Source: Metallyticus violacea
Lineage: Eukaryota > Arthropoda > Insecta > Mantodea > Metallyticidae
Direction of reading: 5' to 3'
NCBI GenBank assembly: GCA_030762175.1
Contig: CM060833.1
Location: 166,895,001-166,959,000 of the forward strand
Length of the DNA stretch: 64,000 nt
Position numbers and translations under genes: made by a program. The notes under the pieces are model-generated. The model did not search any database, was not told where the DNA came from, and saw nothing but the letters and a program-made list of their open reading frames with translations. Of this stretch, positions 1 through 12,578 are shown piece after piece. The stretch's first letter is position 1. The number at the start of each line of letters is the position of its first letter.

Positions 1-170
1 GCTCAGTTGGTTAGAGCGTCAGCACGGAAGGTTGAAGATCCGTGGCTCAAATTCCGGCTGTGACCCAAAATTCTCAAGTCTGCTTCTTCATTTCCAGCTT
101 ATGTGCTACACACGGCTGGCGTGAAAGAACTGTTTCCAAATATGAGAAGCAGGGGTGTTCAAGAAAAACG
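1..170 (+). repeat. tRNA-derived SINE, family C, copy 1 (5' cut by window edge)
   Basis: The first bases carry a tRNA A-box-like string (GCTCAGTTGGTTAGAGCGTC) and then a degenerate B-box region (GGCTCAAATTCCGGCTGTGA). A body with CCCAAAATTCTCAAGTC follows. The same arrangement recurs near 43.3 kb and 44.2 kb, which makes this a dispersed family and not a tRNA gene. There is no intact T arm or acceptor stem. Confidence 0.65.
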
Positions 171-428
171 AAAAGTGGAAAGACACTCTACACAGAATAG
201 GATTTAATGCCCTTTTACTACAATGGCAGTAGACACACAAGGGTAGATAAAACAAGGAATTTAGATAAGGACACATTCCAGTACTAAGGGTACCTTACAG
301 GCATTTTCCATTGATGAGCACTGAGGAAAAAACCTCAGTCAGAATCTTTCACCTGTTTCAGTCAGGATTCACTATAAAAATATTCGAATGATACCCTCCA
401 TGGGTGGAGGATATTCTACTGTTGATTT

Positions 429-632
429 GCTTTATTTCCGGACGCTCTTTAACATCTCAGGTCATCAGCGTCCCATTCAATTCAGGGCGTGAAACGGCCG
501 ACAAATTTTGCTCATAGGCCTCTTCTTTCAGGATTGAGGTTTTTTACATGCCGTAAAACTACGACATGGGACTCGCGGTTTCATTTCCTTTCCGAAGGAA
601 GTCATACTTAGGATTTTTACGCCTGAAAAAAT
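429..632 (-). repeat. SINE family A, copy 1, 5'-truncated
   Basis: In minus orientation this holds the 3' two thirds of family A: the GGCGTAAAAATCCTAAGTATG block, the GAAGGAA block, and the terminal AGATGTTAAAGAGCGTCCG followed by AAATAAA. The tRNA-like head is missing, as expected for 5' truncation at integration. It is divergent, so old. Confidence 0.85.
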
Positions 633-1926
633 GTGAATAGTGCCAAGAATTATTTTATAAACCTATTGCTGATTGTTTTGGGTTCTAAAACTGTTAGTAA
701 ATTTTAAAAAATTAAATGATAATTCTATTTCATTTAACAGTTAAATTTTCATGTGTACAGTGCATCACTCGTTACTCTGGCTGCAAGCTGATAAGAGCAG
801 TCATACAGCTTTGTATTTTATTAAAAGCAAGAGCCAAGTAAATTTAAATGAAATTTTGGGGAATGAAGCTCATTCCATTTTATTACGCGTGAATGAATAT
901 TTTCCACCCCTATCTATTTTTAAATGTATGCTTTTTATATAAATTAGCTTTATTGTGCTCATAATTTCCCCAATTTCCATATGAAGCTAACCAAAACAGC
1001 GCTGAAGCTTTAGTGTCTACCGTACTATTTATACAAATAATAGTTGTTATAAAGCCGACTCTATATACTACCTACGTAACTTGCAAGCAATGCAGTGAAC
1101 CTATCACGTTAATATGTGAAATATGTTAGATAATCTTTAGCACACGTAAATGCGTAAAAAAGTCGAGAAAAGAAATGTTTCAGTTTCGACATTGTTTTTT
1201 CTTATGTTTCAAAACAAACTTGAACCTTTCTTTTTCTAGAATACGTTACATTCATCATTTATCGCTAGAGCTGGGAAAAAAATCTTCCTTTCTGTGCTTC
1301 GACTGTATACATCATTAGCGAATTGTAGCGTAGCATCAAAGTGTAAACAAGCCACTACTCAGACACTCGGAAAAAAATAAGCGAGGAAAATAAAAATGAA
1401 TAAATAAAATAGCAGAGCACTAGTTTACTTACACTAATTACTTAGTGTAATTATTATCAGATTAATGGAGCGGAAGAGAATGTCTAATAACCTTCAGTCT
1501 GCCAGAATAAAAATATAATTATAATATATAATTTTGTTATGCTGTTAATTTTTTCACCATGTTTGATCAAAGTCAAGTTCCTTGGAATCTGGGAGTCATT
1601 TTGACCTTAAAAAGCACAATGTGTAATCTCTCCCTGTTGCTCTGCTGTCACTTTTCATAAACCCTAGATCGAGACATGTTGCTTGTTTTGAGTAGCGCGT
1701 ATAAAAGTTGATATCGTTGAAACAAACGCAACACCTTCAAACAATGTTGAGTAAGCTATAAGAATGTAACTAGAGATTCCCTGGGTAATACAGCGGTTCT
1801 GTTCTTAAGATCACATAGCTAATGTAGACCTTAGTTTACGGAGATATGTTTGATTAAGAGAATAGTTATGTTTGTAGGGTGTCTTGGTAGTTTATTCCAC
1901 AACTACAATACTACAATGTGTGTGTA
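633..1926. other. AT-rich DNA, nothing recognised
   Basis: No coding region, RNA gene or recognisable repeat was seen. The 63-codon ORF at 751-942 resembles no known family and is taken as chance. Confidence 0.6.
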
Positions 1927-3045
1927 ACACACAGAATGTTAATGAACTACACCGAAATATTTTCAGAGAGTGTAGAGATGTCGTCTATTGCCAATTTCAG
2001 ATAGGTAATGTATGGTCCACAACTAAACATAACGCAGTTTTATGAAGTTAATCATTTTGGCATCACATACTGGTAAGTCGGTGTTAAAGCGAAGCTGGTT
2101 GAAAAATTAGCTTACAATGTCTTTAAAACTGGCTTGCGAGCATAGAATTGTCGATTTTCCTTAGCTCGTTATCAGCGTTTTCAAGATTTAGTGATATAAA
2201 AATCCCTCAAATCTCGAACTAATCATGTGACAGTGCGACACTGATAATATATTAATTATCTTCTTGCATAGAATTGTCGATTTTCCTTAGATTGTTATCA
2301 GCACTTTTAAGATTTAGTGACATAAAAATCCCTCGAATCTCGAACTAATCATGTGACAGTGCGTTACGTAGTCTACTATAAAGGGAGCTCTTTGCTTGTG
2401 TGGCGAAATACATAAAGCAAAAACTGATGGTCCGCAAACAGCGGGTTCAATTCTTGTCATGGCGTTAATTTAATTTTTTTAATAAATATGAAATGTTGCG
2501 ATTATTATGAATGAAATTTACTTAATACTTTCAAGTTTTATTCTCCTTCTTAACAATGAATGTATTACCAAACATAGAATGGCTAAGAAGCTTACTACTA
2601 ACATGATGCCTGAAACTTAATCTACCCAACACATACTCAGGACACGATTCTGATTGCTAAGTACAATAACAGCTAAAAAGGTTATAATAATATGAATTGG
2701 TATGTTAAGATTTAAACTGAAATATCAACTTAAAACGTAGGCTAAAATGTGCATTGTTAGGCTAGCCAGAGGAGGAGGGGGGGAAGTGATGAACGAGTCG
2801 AACTCGAAAACAAATGCCCATCTCTTACTCGAAAGTTAATATCATAAACGTGGTACCAGAGTGATACGTTCAGAAACCTGCCTTCGTTATCATGCATTAA
2901 GCTTTCGAGGGGCATAGTGGCGTACTGGCGCTTTAGAAACTTTTAGCCATAGCTTCGAAATTTGAACAGTTAGGCATTATGTTTACTATCCCAATCTCTA
3001 CACTCTCTGAAATTATTTGGCGTAGTTCATCAACACTCTGTGTGT
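1927..3045. repeat. Inverted-repeat unit, candidate foldback/MITE element
   Basis: About 54 bases at 1927-1980 recur in inverted orientation at 2992-3045, sharing the core TTCAGAGAGTGTAGAGAT and the string TGAACTAC with roughly 85% identity by eye. Weaker inverted similarity may extend inward through a TAAACATAA string. No transposase lies between the arms, so this could be a non-autonomous foldback element or an older inverted duplication. Target-site duplications were not identified. Confidence 0.5.
2141..2363. repeat. Two-copy direct repeat, about 97 bp units
   Basis: Units at 2141-2237 and 2267-2363 begin CATAGAATTGTCGATTTTCC and end AATCATGTGACAGTGCG, with about 8 differences. A 29-base AT-rich spacer separates them. 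The pair lies inside the inverted-repeat unit. It looks like a local tandem duplication. Confidence 0.85.
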
Positions 3046-3117
3046 ATAAACATGTCTTGATTATTTGAGATTAAGTTGATTTTAGCTTGTTTTAAAGTTT
3101 TGAATGAGAGCCAGACA

Positions 3118-3182
3118 GGATGACGGCTGGGACACGGTTTACCATGTCGATGCTCTTACATCTGAGCTACTGTGTCCTGCGC
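3118..3182 (-). repeat. tRNA-like relic
   Basis: In minus orientation an A-box-like GTAGCTCAGATGTAAGAGCA follows GCAGGACACA, and a partly complementary CATCCTGTC lies about 60 bases on, resembling the two sides of an acceptor stem. A proper GGTTCRANNCC B box is absent, so this is probably a SINE head relic rather than a functional tRNA. Confidence 0.3.
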
Positions 3183-5300
3183 GACTATAGCGAAACCCTC
3201 CCCCATTCGAGACTATCATTTAATTGATGTCAGCGCAACTAGAAGACTATTGGGTGAATACTTTGATTGGCTTAACGCTCATGCCCTCCACGGAGAACGC
3301 CACCGTGAAGTTGGATGCGGTGATATCGGCGGTATTTTTACGACGTTCATTTAATGGCTTCTTTCAACTCATTCGCCTTTTGATTAAATAAATGCAGAAA
3401 ACAGTCACTTCCCCAATATAGGTCGATGATTCACAAATGAGAACACTGTAGCTGAAGTTACATTTCTTTCACAGTTACCCTGGAGCGCGTCTAAAAACAA
3501 CTCCACAAATGCTCCCGGCAATTGCGTGGAATTGTTTTCATGGCCGCCTCTACTTTCCATCCGATCCTAAAGAAGACGTAAAAACAGTTCTAATCTTAGC
3601 AAATAACCTGAATGTTTGAGACGTTTTTTCTCGTTTAATCTAATGATACATATTTGTAGTGCCATTTCGGAGCTTCAGACCCGTGCTTAGCCCTCACTAA
3701 ACCGATGTTTATCTCTCACAGCCGCCATTGATTAAGACGGCCGCTACCGGCTAATTCCGTGTTCCCATCCGTCATTATACACTCTTTGCCTTGTAATCGG
3801 CGTGCGCATGGCCTACATTGATTGCAATGCAATTTACAATTTCACTGTTAGCTCCTCCCTGGTTGCTACTGTTTGCATGACTTTAATCGTCTACCCGGAT
3901 GTGCCGGGCATCAACACGGGGCCTACTGCAGTGTGTCCTATCAAAGTTTCATTGCACTGAGAATATCTGCACGATGTGTAATGTGCTTTGCCAAAGAAAT
4001 AAGAAAGTTTTAAGATTCCTAAGAAGTATATCAGGATATACATTGGAACACTTCGGTAATGGCTCTATTATACTTTACAGATGGAAACGACACACACGTC
4101 AGTTGATTGTCTAAGCTGTTCTATCATCGTTCTGCTTTAAGGAAATTTTATCACCTTTATCAATCGCCCAATACTTGGCCGCTCTTTAGGTTTAAAATAT
4201 AAATACTAGAGACAATATCTTCCTTAACAGTAAATTATTTTCATTTATTTCAAACATATTTAATTGTTCCCTTATATCTTTTCACTCTTTTCTCAATCTT
4301 ATTTATACACTGCTACATTTATTTGTGATCTATTTCTATCATTTTGTTTCATGACTTAGCTAAATTGTAGTAATGTATACTGTTTTAAGAACAATAATCA
4401 TAATTAAGGAGCTAGTCAGCAATCATTTATGTCATCTGCTGCGAATAATTTTTTTGAAATCATTACATTTTATTTCCTTGTCACCCTTTCGCTGCACTAT
4501 ATGGAAAAAAAGTTAGTGAAAGGACATCTTTTTTCGACCCCTCTTTGATTTCTAAAATGTCACTTATTTAAAATTTTGCATTGCTACATTTTCTGCTATT
4601 GCAACAAAAATACCCTAACTTTCCTTCAGAATTTCAAAGGTAGGGATTATGATTGTTCTTGTTATAGCTATAGATGAATCTCAAGGAAAAGTTACAGAAC
4701 TGTCAAGAACTTATTAAAAATAATAAACATGCCCACGATAATTTACATTTCATACAAAACATGTATGCTTAAAGCGGAAAATATCCGATTCAAGGCCTTA
4801 ACCACTCATTTGTAGCAGTTATTTAATTATATTCATTTAATAAATTCATTTTCATATATTTTATATTAGGTGAAGAATATAATGCTCAATATAAATCCTC
4901 AAACTCTTAATGTAAATGTTATTTAGCTATACTAATTTACGAAATTCATTTTCCTATGTTACTACATAAGTAAAAGGCCATAATATTCTATTTAAAGCTC
5001 CAAACATTCATTGATAATATGTTTTCAATCATATAAATTTAATAAGTTCATTTGCACATGTTTTATGTTGGTTAAAGGGTTTAAATTTCAATTCAAATAT
5101 CAAATATTCGTTGGGAATAGGTTTTAAATCGTATAAATCTAGTATGTTCATTCGTATAGATTTCATGTATCAGGTAAGGGCTATTACAATGTATGTCTTT
5201 ACGTTTGTTTGTTGGCTTTTATAATAATACTCAATAATACAAATGTAATCGTTCGAAGCACCACACGCATAGCCACAAATATTTGTTTGTTCATTTAATT
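3183..5300. other. No gene recognised; GC-balanced block at about 3480-3900
   Basis: From 3480 to 3900 the composition is closer to even, and simple repeats are absent, unlike the AT-rich DNA on both sides. The block contains AGCCGCCATTGATTAAGACG. It could be a regulatory element or an old repeat; nothing coding was recognised. The rest, 3900-5300, is AT-rich with no assignable feature. Confidence 0.4.
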
Positions 5301-5550
5301 TATTTATGAACGCTCTTTAACATCTCAGGTCATCAGCGCCCCATTCAATTCAGGGCGTGAAACGGCCGACAAATTTTGCTCAGAGGCCTCTCTTTCAGGC
5401 TTGAGGTTCTTTATCTTGCCGTAAATGACGACACGGGACCCACGACTTTACTTCCCTTCCGAAGGAAGCCATACTTAGGATTTTTACACCCGAAAAAACC
5501 CGTCAATCCCAACTGGGATCGAAACCGCAATTTTTGCTTTAGGAGGCAAA
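5301..5550 (-). repeat. SINE family A, copy 2
   Basis: Nearly full length in minus orientation. The tail side GACCTGAGATGTTAAAGAGC and the central blocks are present, but the tRNA-like head is eroded: the B-box equivalent reads GATCCCAGTTGGGATT. Confidence 0.85.
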
Positions 5551-8095
5551 TATATATATTCACATATATAAAGATATGCATTAGTTTTCGCTTTTAAAAC
5601 AATTTCCACTCTATTATGACATTATTGGTATTTATTATCAAAGGTTGTTGAATAATTCCGTGCATGAATTAAGACATAAAATTTTGGGGGAAAAAAAACG
5701 TTTTATTTTTCAACACAACCTCATTGCACACATTTATTCCACTGATTCAAATTTGTCTATCCCAATTTGCTAAAGCGCATTTTTATACTGGTTTTAATTT
5801 CAAAAATATATGTCTATGCTCATTTTGCTGCATGTTCTTGAAATTATATTTAAATGAATATCTAAAAAAAAAAGTTCACAAACTTTGTGCGCACCTTCTG
5901 GCGTGGCCACATTGTAGCAGGTTTCTGAGGCCGGGACGAACTCTGTTACGTTTTCCCAGTGTGGATGATGAAGGTAATACGGTACACCGGGGGGGGGGGG
6001 GGGTCTAGGGAAAGCTACACCAACCAGACTATTGCTGCCAAAGGTTTATGCAATGAAAGAAAAAAATTGCAACATATTTGGGAATAGATCCGGTACCCGG
6101 ACCCCAGGGGCTCTGACCACTAGACTGTGGGGCAGGTAATACCTCAAACTTTGTTTATAGTATTTAGCCCCTTCGGAATGATAGATCTTCAGTTGGCCTA
6201 TGACGGGATAGACTTCATTGAAGCACAACCCCTTTTGGAAAAAACCAAGTGTCATGAATCGAATTTGGATCCCGGATCTGCAGAAGACCCGCTGATCATT
6301 AAAAAATGAAAATAAACGTTAAGTTTTCTAAACAGTGTTTATTAATGTCTTATTTCGAAATTGTGGATTTTATAAAACGAAAATTATAGAGAATTTTATG
6401 ATCTGTGGAAATATCAATGGAAGAACGCGCTTTTCTGCAATAAACATAAACCATTTCCTAAACTTTTTATACATAAATAATTACTGTAAGTTAAAACTTG
6501 CTGTCGCTCTGTTTTTGGGCAATTATTTTGTTTGTGATATTTCACAGAAATATAACGCAAGAATACAAAAAATGCATTATATTGTAAAACTATCTCTACG
6601 ACAGTGAAATGTTAAAGAGTGAGTTTGGCTCCGAAAACTGTGTACTGAACAAATGAAAATAAAGGAATTTGCAGAAATCGAGCTTCATGCAGTTGCTATG
6701 CAAGTCCTCACGGAGCGAGTTAGGATGGAAACGTTTGATAGATATAATTAAGTAACCTATCAAAGTAGCTATGAGAGCTGGTCGATGTTTGGAAAAGAGA
6801 GGGAATCAGCCTGCACAAAGGTTGCATTATGTACATATCAGCACAATAATATGAATAAATAATTTCTTCTGTGCTTACTATTATATCTAAATAAGTCGTT
6901 CAAGCAAATGAAAGACGTTGGGGTTATTTTGATCTATGTTGAACAATGGCAGAAAAAAAAAATAATAATCTCTTCGTTTAGTTCTGTAAATTTTTCCAAA
7001 ATAACTACACCATTTTATAAACCCTGAGAACATGGTATAGATCTAAGCACTTTTCAGATACATTTAGAAATGTCTTTTCATAATTCTGAAAGAAAAGTTC
7101 TTCATATGAATGTACCTAAGTCAACGGGACGATATGAGGATTAAATACATAGCCCTTTATGAATGAAAGAAGCGGAAATTCTTCGTTGACCAAAGCCGAA
7201 AAGCGAGATCTTTTTACGAAATGCAAACCCCTTCTGAGATACATAATAATTCGTATTTTGCGTATACTTTTTGGATTATACTAGAAATTAAAAGAAATAT
7301 GCGACAATATCTGAAATATAACTTTGAGAATGGAAGAATTTGTGGGAAAACTCGCAAGCAGCAACAGAAGTTTATCGCAGCTACTGAAGAAAGAAAAACG
7401 AAGTGAACAGAATGTCACTGGCCTAGCCGTTAACTGAAAAAACTGGAGAACAACAAGAATGGGTAAGGCATGGTAGATGGACCAGGTTACCCTGCATAAC
7501 ATCATCTCGCTGTCCTGCACACAGATGTGGGACAAGAATTAAAAATACTGTCTCTTTGTCGCTCGCCGTCACCACAAAGCTCTGTCACACTGACAGCTCG
7601 GCGTGACATCTGAAGACGACGTTCATATGTTCACATCAAAACGTGTGCCAGACATTTGGTGTGGTGCAATCGGGTCATCTAGTCGGCAGGGTAGTCATAA
7701 CACGAACGTTATTCCAAACCGATGCCGCAGTTTTCTTCATCATCGTTATCAGCAAGAACACGATAGATGAAGACACGTGTTCTATTCAAATCATAATTTT
7801 AGCGAAGCGGCATGTGTCACTTGTTAATTGTTATTGCTGAGGAAAGCGTAAGACATTTTGAAAGCTCTCCAGCCCGAAAGTAACACTCTAACCTGGTACA
7901 TGACACGTCTATTATCTACAGCCGGTGCAGTTAAATTGACACTAAAGGGGAAGTATTTTTGAAAGCTTTTTCGCAACATATAGGATATGAAATGCAAATT
8001 TCCTCGCCGTCAAAACAATGGAACACTGGCTACAAGCGACTTGTGCCACGCAGACCAATTCTATCATTATACATTAACCTTGAACTTTTTTGAAT
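5551..8095. other. AT-rich DNA, no gene recognised
   Basis: Apart from the tRNA-like fragment described separately and a run of about 16 G near 5988, nothing could be assigned. Short ORFs here (for example 5724-6008, 6335-6607, 7643-7840) resemble no family. Confidence 0.5.
6085..6150 (-). repeat. tRNA-like SINE fragment
   Basis: In minus orientation, CAGTCTAGTGGTCAGAGCCC resembles a tRNA D-arm/A box, with GGGGTCCGGGTACCGGATC beyond it resembling a decayed T arm. No intact cloverleaf can be drawn. Read as a relic of another tRNA-headed repeat. Confidence 0.35.
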
Positions 8096-8365
8096 GATGT
8101 TTACGTCCGTTTATAGTACTGAAGTACCACAGGCGATGGGCACTAATGATACATGAGATGAAATGATATATTGGGAAAGGATTTTTTTTAAGGAAGGAAG
8201 CGTTTCAGGCCTAAGTTTAGGGTACCTTCCCGGCATTTGCCATTTACAAGGATTGAGGAAAACCTGAAAAAAACCTCAGTAAGGGAGGGTGGTTCTGGCG
8301 GGATTCGAACCCCAGACCTTTCGCTCACGAGTCCGCGCCTTAACGACCTCGGTCACTCGTAGCGA
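8096..8365 (-). repeat. SINE family B, copy 1
   Basis: Minus-strand copy of the family with a class II (Leu/Ser-like) tRNA head. The B-box region, GGGGTTCGAATCCCGCCAGA in minus sense, is well kept. The body carries CCTCAGTCCTNATAAATGGC-like and CTAAACTTAGGCCTG-like blocks and ends in the GGACGTAAACA-type tail. The A-box side is partly decayed. Confidence 0.9.
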
Positions 8366-9921
8366 TTATCTGTTGGGCTGTTTTTGATATATACACACTT
8401 AGGTTCATAAGAAAATATACAGAAACATAATACTCAATGGTTGTTTAAATGTATATTTAAGGAAAACCACGAGGAATGAACTACTAATTAAAAGGCACAA
8501 TATTATATTTAAACTAGCACTCAATTCCTGGACCCTGTTCAATAAAACTGTAGTGTAATTTAATATAAGTGTACAAGTACAGGTCCTTGTAAAGCAGCAG
8601 GTATAAAAAGTTAATGCTTGTTATTAGTTTTAATGACTAAAAGTAATAAAATTTATGATAAAGCAGTTATAGCTTTGTTTTAACCCTTGCAATGCTGTTT
8701 AGCCTACTTGCTGGATACTTTAGACATTTGGTGTAATGTTAAAAGAATGATGAACATTGTTAATCAAGTGATTCTTTAGTTCACATGGAAGCTTGTTGCG
8801 CTCTCTTTAGCAGGTGCATTTACTTAGATAGCAAGTCAGAAGATAACTTTCCATTCTATGAAAACGGATAGCCTACATTATGCCAATTAAGTTATCATTA
8901 ACAAACATCCTCTACTCTGTACCACTTAAGAAGTTTTACATAAAGCATCATTTATTATTTTCATGCAGAAAGCAGGTGATTCCTTTTGCGTTAGTCAAAA
9001 TTGTTGCTAAAGCATTAACTGCGTGACTGCTGCCCGCTGTCTTCCTTCAAAGTCAAACAAGTACATTAATAATTGAGATGTGATAGAAAACAGTTATTTA
9101 ATTGCACGTTTAGCTCTAGATCAATGTTCCAGAATAAAAATGATGACGATATTCAGCACTCATTCTCTTCTCACTCGGCGCTACAGCCTTGGCCTGCCGC
9201 AGCGACCTCTGCTTCCTTTACTTCCATCTTAAGACTTCATTAATAGAGGAGTCACCTATCACGTGACTTTCGTTATCGAAGATACTCGCCACCACTTGTT
9301 CTTGTGTCAAAATTCTGAAGTAAGGTTTGGTGTATGGCAAACATTTGTATGAAATGTGACGCCGCACCTACAGAAAAGTATAGCGACACTCCTTTAACAA
9401 GTTAATGCTTCCAAGCTACCCTTCGTTATAAATTTTGTCCGCTAATGCATTACTTTACATCTCGTTTCAGATAATTTAACTTTGCTTCCTAAAATGTGTA
9501 TAGAATTTTGCTTTAGAGAAGATGCAGAAATTGTCATTCTCCCTGGGTTAAGTGGAAAATCACTTTCTGATTCATACGATTAAGTTCGACCACTGCAATG
9601 TTTCTGGTTTCAATGCGGATGCTTTTCTTTTGTAACAGTTCTTACGGCCCCAAGCCTAATTGTCATATTTTGTGCACTGTAATTAATAATATGAATATTA
9701 TGTATATATGTATGTCATAAGGTTTAACTTCAATGTGTGAAATTGTATGTCATCAGAAGGGAAAGTTCTGCTTAGGGCAGCCCGGAACGCCAAGACATAA
9801 CACCGCTTTGCAAAGGGAATAGTAAACCAACAGGGACAAGTGTTATGCCAATTTTTTAAAAGAACTTCCTTTGGCGGGGGTTAATAGAGCCAAGACCTTT
9901 TAAATACAGGTTTTTTTTTTT
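8366..9921. other. No gene recognised
   Basis: Mostly AT-rich. A GC-richer patch at about 9160-9250 has a short minus-strand open frame but no splice sites or family resemblance that would support an exon. Confidence 0.5.
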
Positions 9922-10197
9922 TGAGTAGTGTTTAACGCCCGTTTTTACTACTGAGGCACCACAGGCGGTGGACACTGATGATACATGAGATGAAATGATA
10001 AATTGGGAAAGGATATTTTTTTTTTAAGGAAGGAAACGTTCCAGGCCTAAGTTTAGGTACCTCCCCGGCATTTGCCAGTTATGAAGACTGAGGAAAACCT
10101 GGGAAAAAAAACCCAGGACGGTTCTGGCGGGATTCGAACCGCAGACCTCCCGCTCACGAGTCCATGCCTTAACGACCTCGGCCAACCGTGGCGGTTA
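9922..10197 (-). repeat. SINE family B, copy 2, full length
   Basis: Minus-strand full-length copy. The tail GGGCGTTAAACACTACTC and an A/T run come first on the plus strand, and the head CCGCCACGGTTGGCCGAGGT ends it. The B box and the GGTCTGCGGTTCGAATCCC region are intact. A TIR element begins five bases after the head, at a TA. Confidence 0.93.
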
Positions 10198-10201
10198 AAT
10201 A

Positions 10202-11501
10202 CAGGGTGGCGCACGAAACGTCATACATTGAATTTGTGTAATAAATATGTTATTTACAGTTTGGCAACGTTGGAATGTGACGATTAGTCGTAGTTCGTGC
10301 ATGGCTCAACAGAAGACAGCAGCTGTCAATATCACGCACGCGTGATTCCACCGTTTCAGTTTAGTAAAATGGCGGACAAAGGTCGGTTGACGCAAGAACA
10401 GAAGTGAAGACACGGAAACGGAGAGTGTTTCAGAGACGCAATGACGTTTTCGTGTTCATTTGCATACGAGCCGGGCCCCCTGCAGACAGTCAGTGTATAG
10501 ACTAACCACACAATTTGAAACTGACGGCAGTATTTTAGAGCAAAAGCGACCTCGTGTCAACACAGTCCGTACTTCAGAGAATATCGAGGCTGTGAGAGTG
10601 GCTTTGACACGAAGTCCTAGGAAACCACGAGACGAGCTTCAGCCGAATTGGATGGGCATCTCACGTCGTTCTCTTCAAAGAATACATCATGCTGACGTGA
10701 ACTTATTCTCATACAAAATGACAAGGTACGGCGATTACAGTTGCGACTTCGGCTCTTGCAAATGATGATGCCGTGATTCATAACACGTGGTTTTCTGATG
10801 AGGTCTACGTTCATTTGAACGGTAGCATCAATATACAGATTTTGGGCACGAAAACCTCCTGGTGTTGTATACGGGATTGAAAATTACAGAGAAAAAGTTC
10901 TGTATGGGGTGCATTTTCCAGCCATGGAGTCATTGAGCCAAATTTTTCCATGGCACAGTTAACAGTGCGCGCTACATGGACACGTTGCAGAATAATTTTC
11001 TTCCGCAACTTTATGCAACAGGGTTACCAATGGAGACACAATAGTTCATGCAAGATGGAGCTCGTCCTCATACAGCAAACGTTATTCTGGATTTCCTGCA
11101 CTAACATTTCGGGCTCTGTGTGATGTTCCATTGATATCCAGAACGTTTCCATGGCGGTTTAATATGGCCGCCACACAGCCCGGATATTAATCCTGTGCTT
11201 ATTTTTTATGGGGACATTTGAAGGAGATAGTCTACCGCAACAAACCACGCAATCCAATGCAACTGCGAGCGGCTCTCACAAATTTTTTCCAGGGAGTAAC
11301 AGAAGACTTGTGTCGTAGAGTGGTTGGAAACGTCACAGTTCGTCTCGAAGAGGTGGTGCGTCAACAAGGTGAACATGTACTGCACGCTAGCATACACAGT
11401 CTAATTATTATAAAATGTAAAAAAATAAAAAAACGACATGTTTTGTTGATTAAAAGTTATATAAACAATTTTCAATGTATGACATTTCGTGCGCCATCCT
11501 G
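10202..11501 (+). mobile_element. Tc1/mariner-superfamily transposon, 1.3 kb, 31-bp TIRs, decayed transposase
   Basis: The left end CAGGGTGGCGCACGAAACGT and the right end, which in reverse reads CAGGATGGCGCACGAAATGT, form inverted repeats of about 31 bp with two mismatches. TA flanks at 10200-10201 and 11502-11503 are the target duplication. Plus-strand transposase pieces remain: an HTH half around 10460-10720 with SPRKPR and GISRRSLQRI; a first-aspartate region FSDEVYVHLNG near 10795; QDGARPHTANVILDF near 11050; and GHLKEIVYRNKPRNP near 11210. The third catalytic region is damaged (PDINP kept, the following DFFLW-type motif lost). Frameshifts and stops break it throughout, so it cannot transpose by itself. 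The well-kept ends suggest it could still be mobilised by an active relative. Confidence 0.9.
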
Positions 11502-11503
11502 TA

Positions 11504-12533
11504 GGTCAAATGAACGACCCCGTTAGTCGGTTGTATAGTTAACTTTAAACCACCCAATGTAAATAAACATTTTAAACGTTCAAATAGTAGCGGATGCCAT
11601 GCGTTGGCAGGTGAATTTGAACCAGCCAATAGTAGATGTATATTTTGAATTTTTAGTAAAGTCAACGTCTAGTTACTTTGAATCGAGTACATAAGGAAGC
11701 GTTTGCTCTGCTGAGACACTCACTCGCAGCTCGGCACAAGAAACTCAGTTCCTTAAGCACAGGACATCACTTCAATTAGTTGTAAGTTATACACCGGGAG
11801 ACGCGGTTTAAGTTTCCTCTGCTAGGGCTTTAGTTTTTGGTCAAATTATCTCCTTAGAAGTTGCGTTTGCTAAATTTATATTCGACTTGGTATCGTACGC
11901 AGAACACCAGAGAACGCGAAAGACCTTGCGAATGACAAAGTACCATGTATATTGAGTCGTATAGCGTGAGCATTTATACAGTCGATATCCTCTCCCAGTC
12001 ACAAAATAGCTAAACAAATCCTTGAAGTATCGTTGTCATGAAGAATGAGGCAACAACTTCGAAGCGATCATTAATCAATCTACCAAATCTCTTTCAACGT
12101 GAGGACAACAACAAACCGCTTCAGATTACATTCCGAAACTTGCACTTGCTTTACCTAATTTTGGGGGTTGTTCTTTGTTTGCGAACATTTGAAATTGTGC
12201 CAACTTCGCCTAACATTTTCCTGTTTAAACTGCGCGTTTTTGTTCGTATTTTTTATTTTGAACTGAAACAGTAGATTCACAATAGCCTAACTTGTAATTC
12301 TGGAAGGAAGTAATTGATTAACATAGTTTTCAATTAAATTAGCACTCACACAATGAGCTCATTTATATTTAAATAACGTTTACACATAATAACGTGGTAC
12401 TTGGGATATACATTCGTATGTTTAAAATTTATTTTAAAAGCTATTATTATTTATAATATATCATCTATTAATTATTTTAGAAAAAGCATATTTAAAAAAA
12501 AAGGTTAATTCATTGACCTTGTTACTGTTTTTT
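11504..12533. other. No gene recognised
   Basis: No repeat or coding similarity was seen. The ORF at 12038-12274 has no recognisable domain. Confidence 0.5.
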
Positions 12534-12578
12534 ATTAGTGTTTAACACCCGTTTTTACTACTGAGGCACCACAGGCGG
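12534..12578 (-). repeat. SINE family B, copy 3, 3'-tail fragment
   Basis: Only the terminal block remains (plus-strand TTTACTACTGAGGCACCACAG), the last 40 or so bases of the family. Severe 5' truncation. Confidence 0.8.

Noticed and set aside
2400..2465. tRNA gene suggested by AGCGGGTTCAATTCTTG
   Set aside because: Only a B-box-like string; no A box or stems at the right distance.
5988..6003. G-quadruplex (also G or C runs near 21771, 39413, 50131, 52251)
   Set aside because: Single homopolymer runs, not four separate G tracts; they are also prone to sequencing error.
9160..9250. GC-rich patch as a terminal Pax exon
   Set aside because: The short minus-strand frame shows no homeodomain or conserved C-terminal motif and lacks a convincing acceptor.
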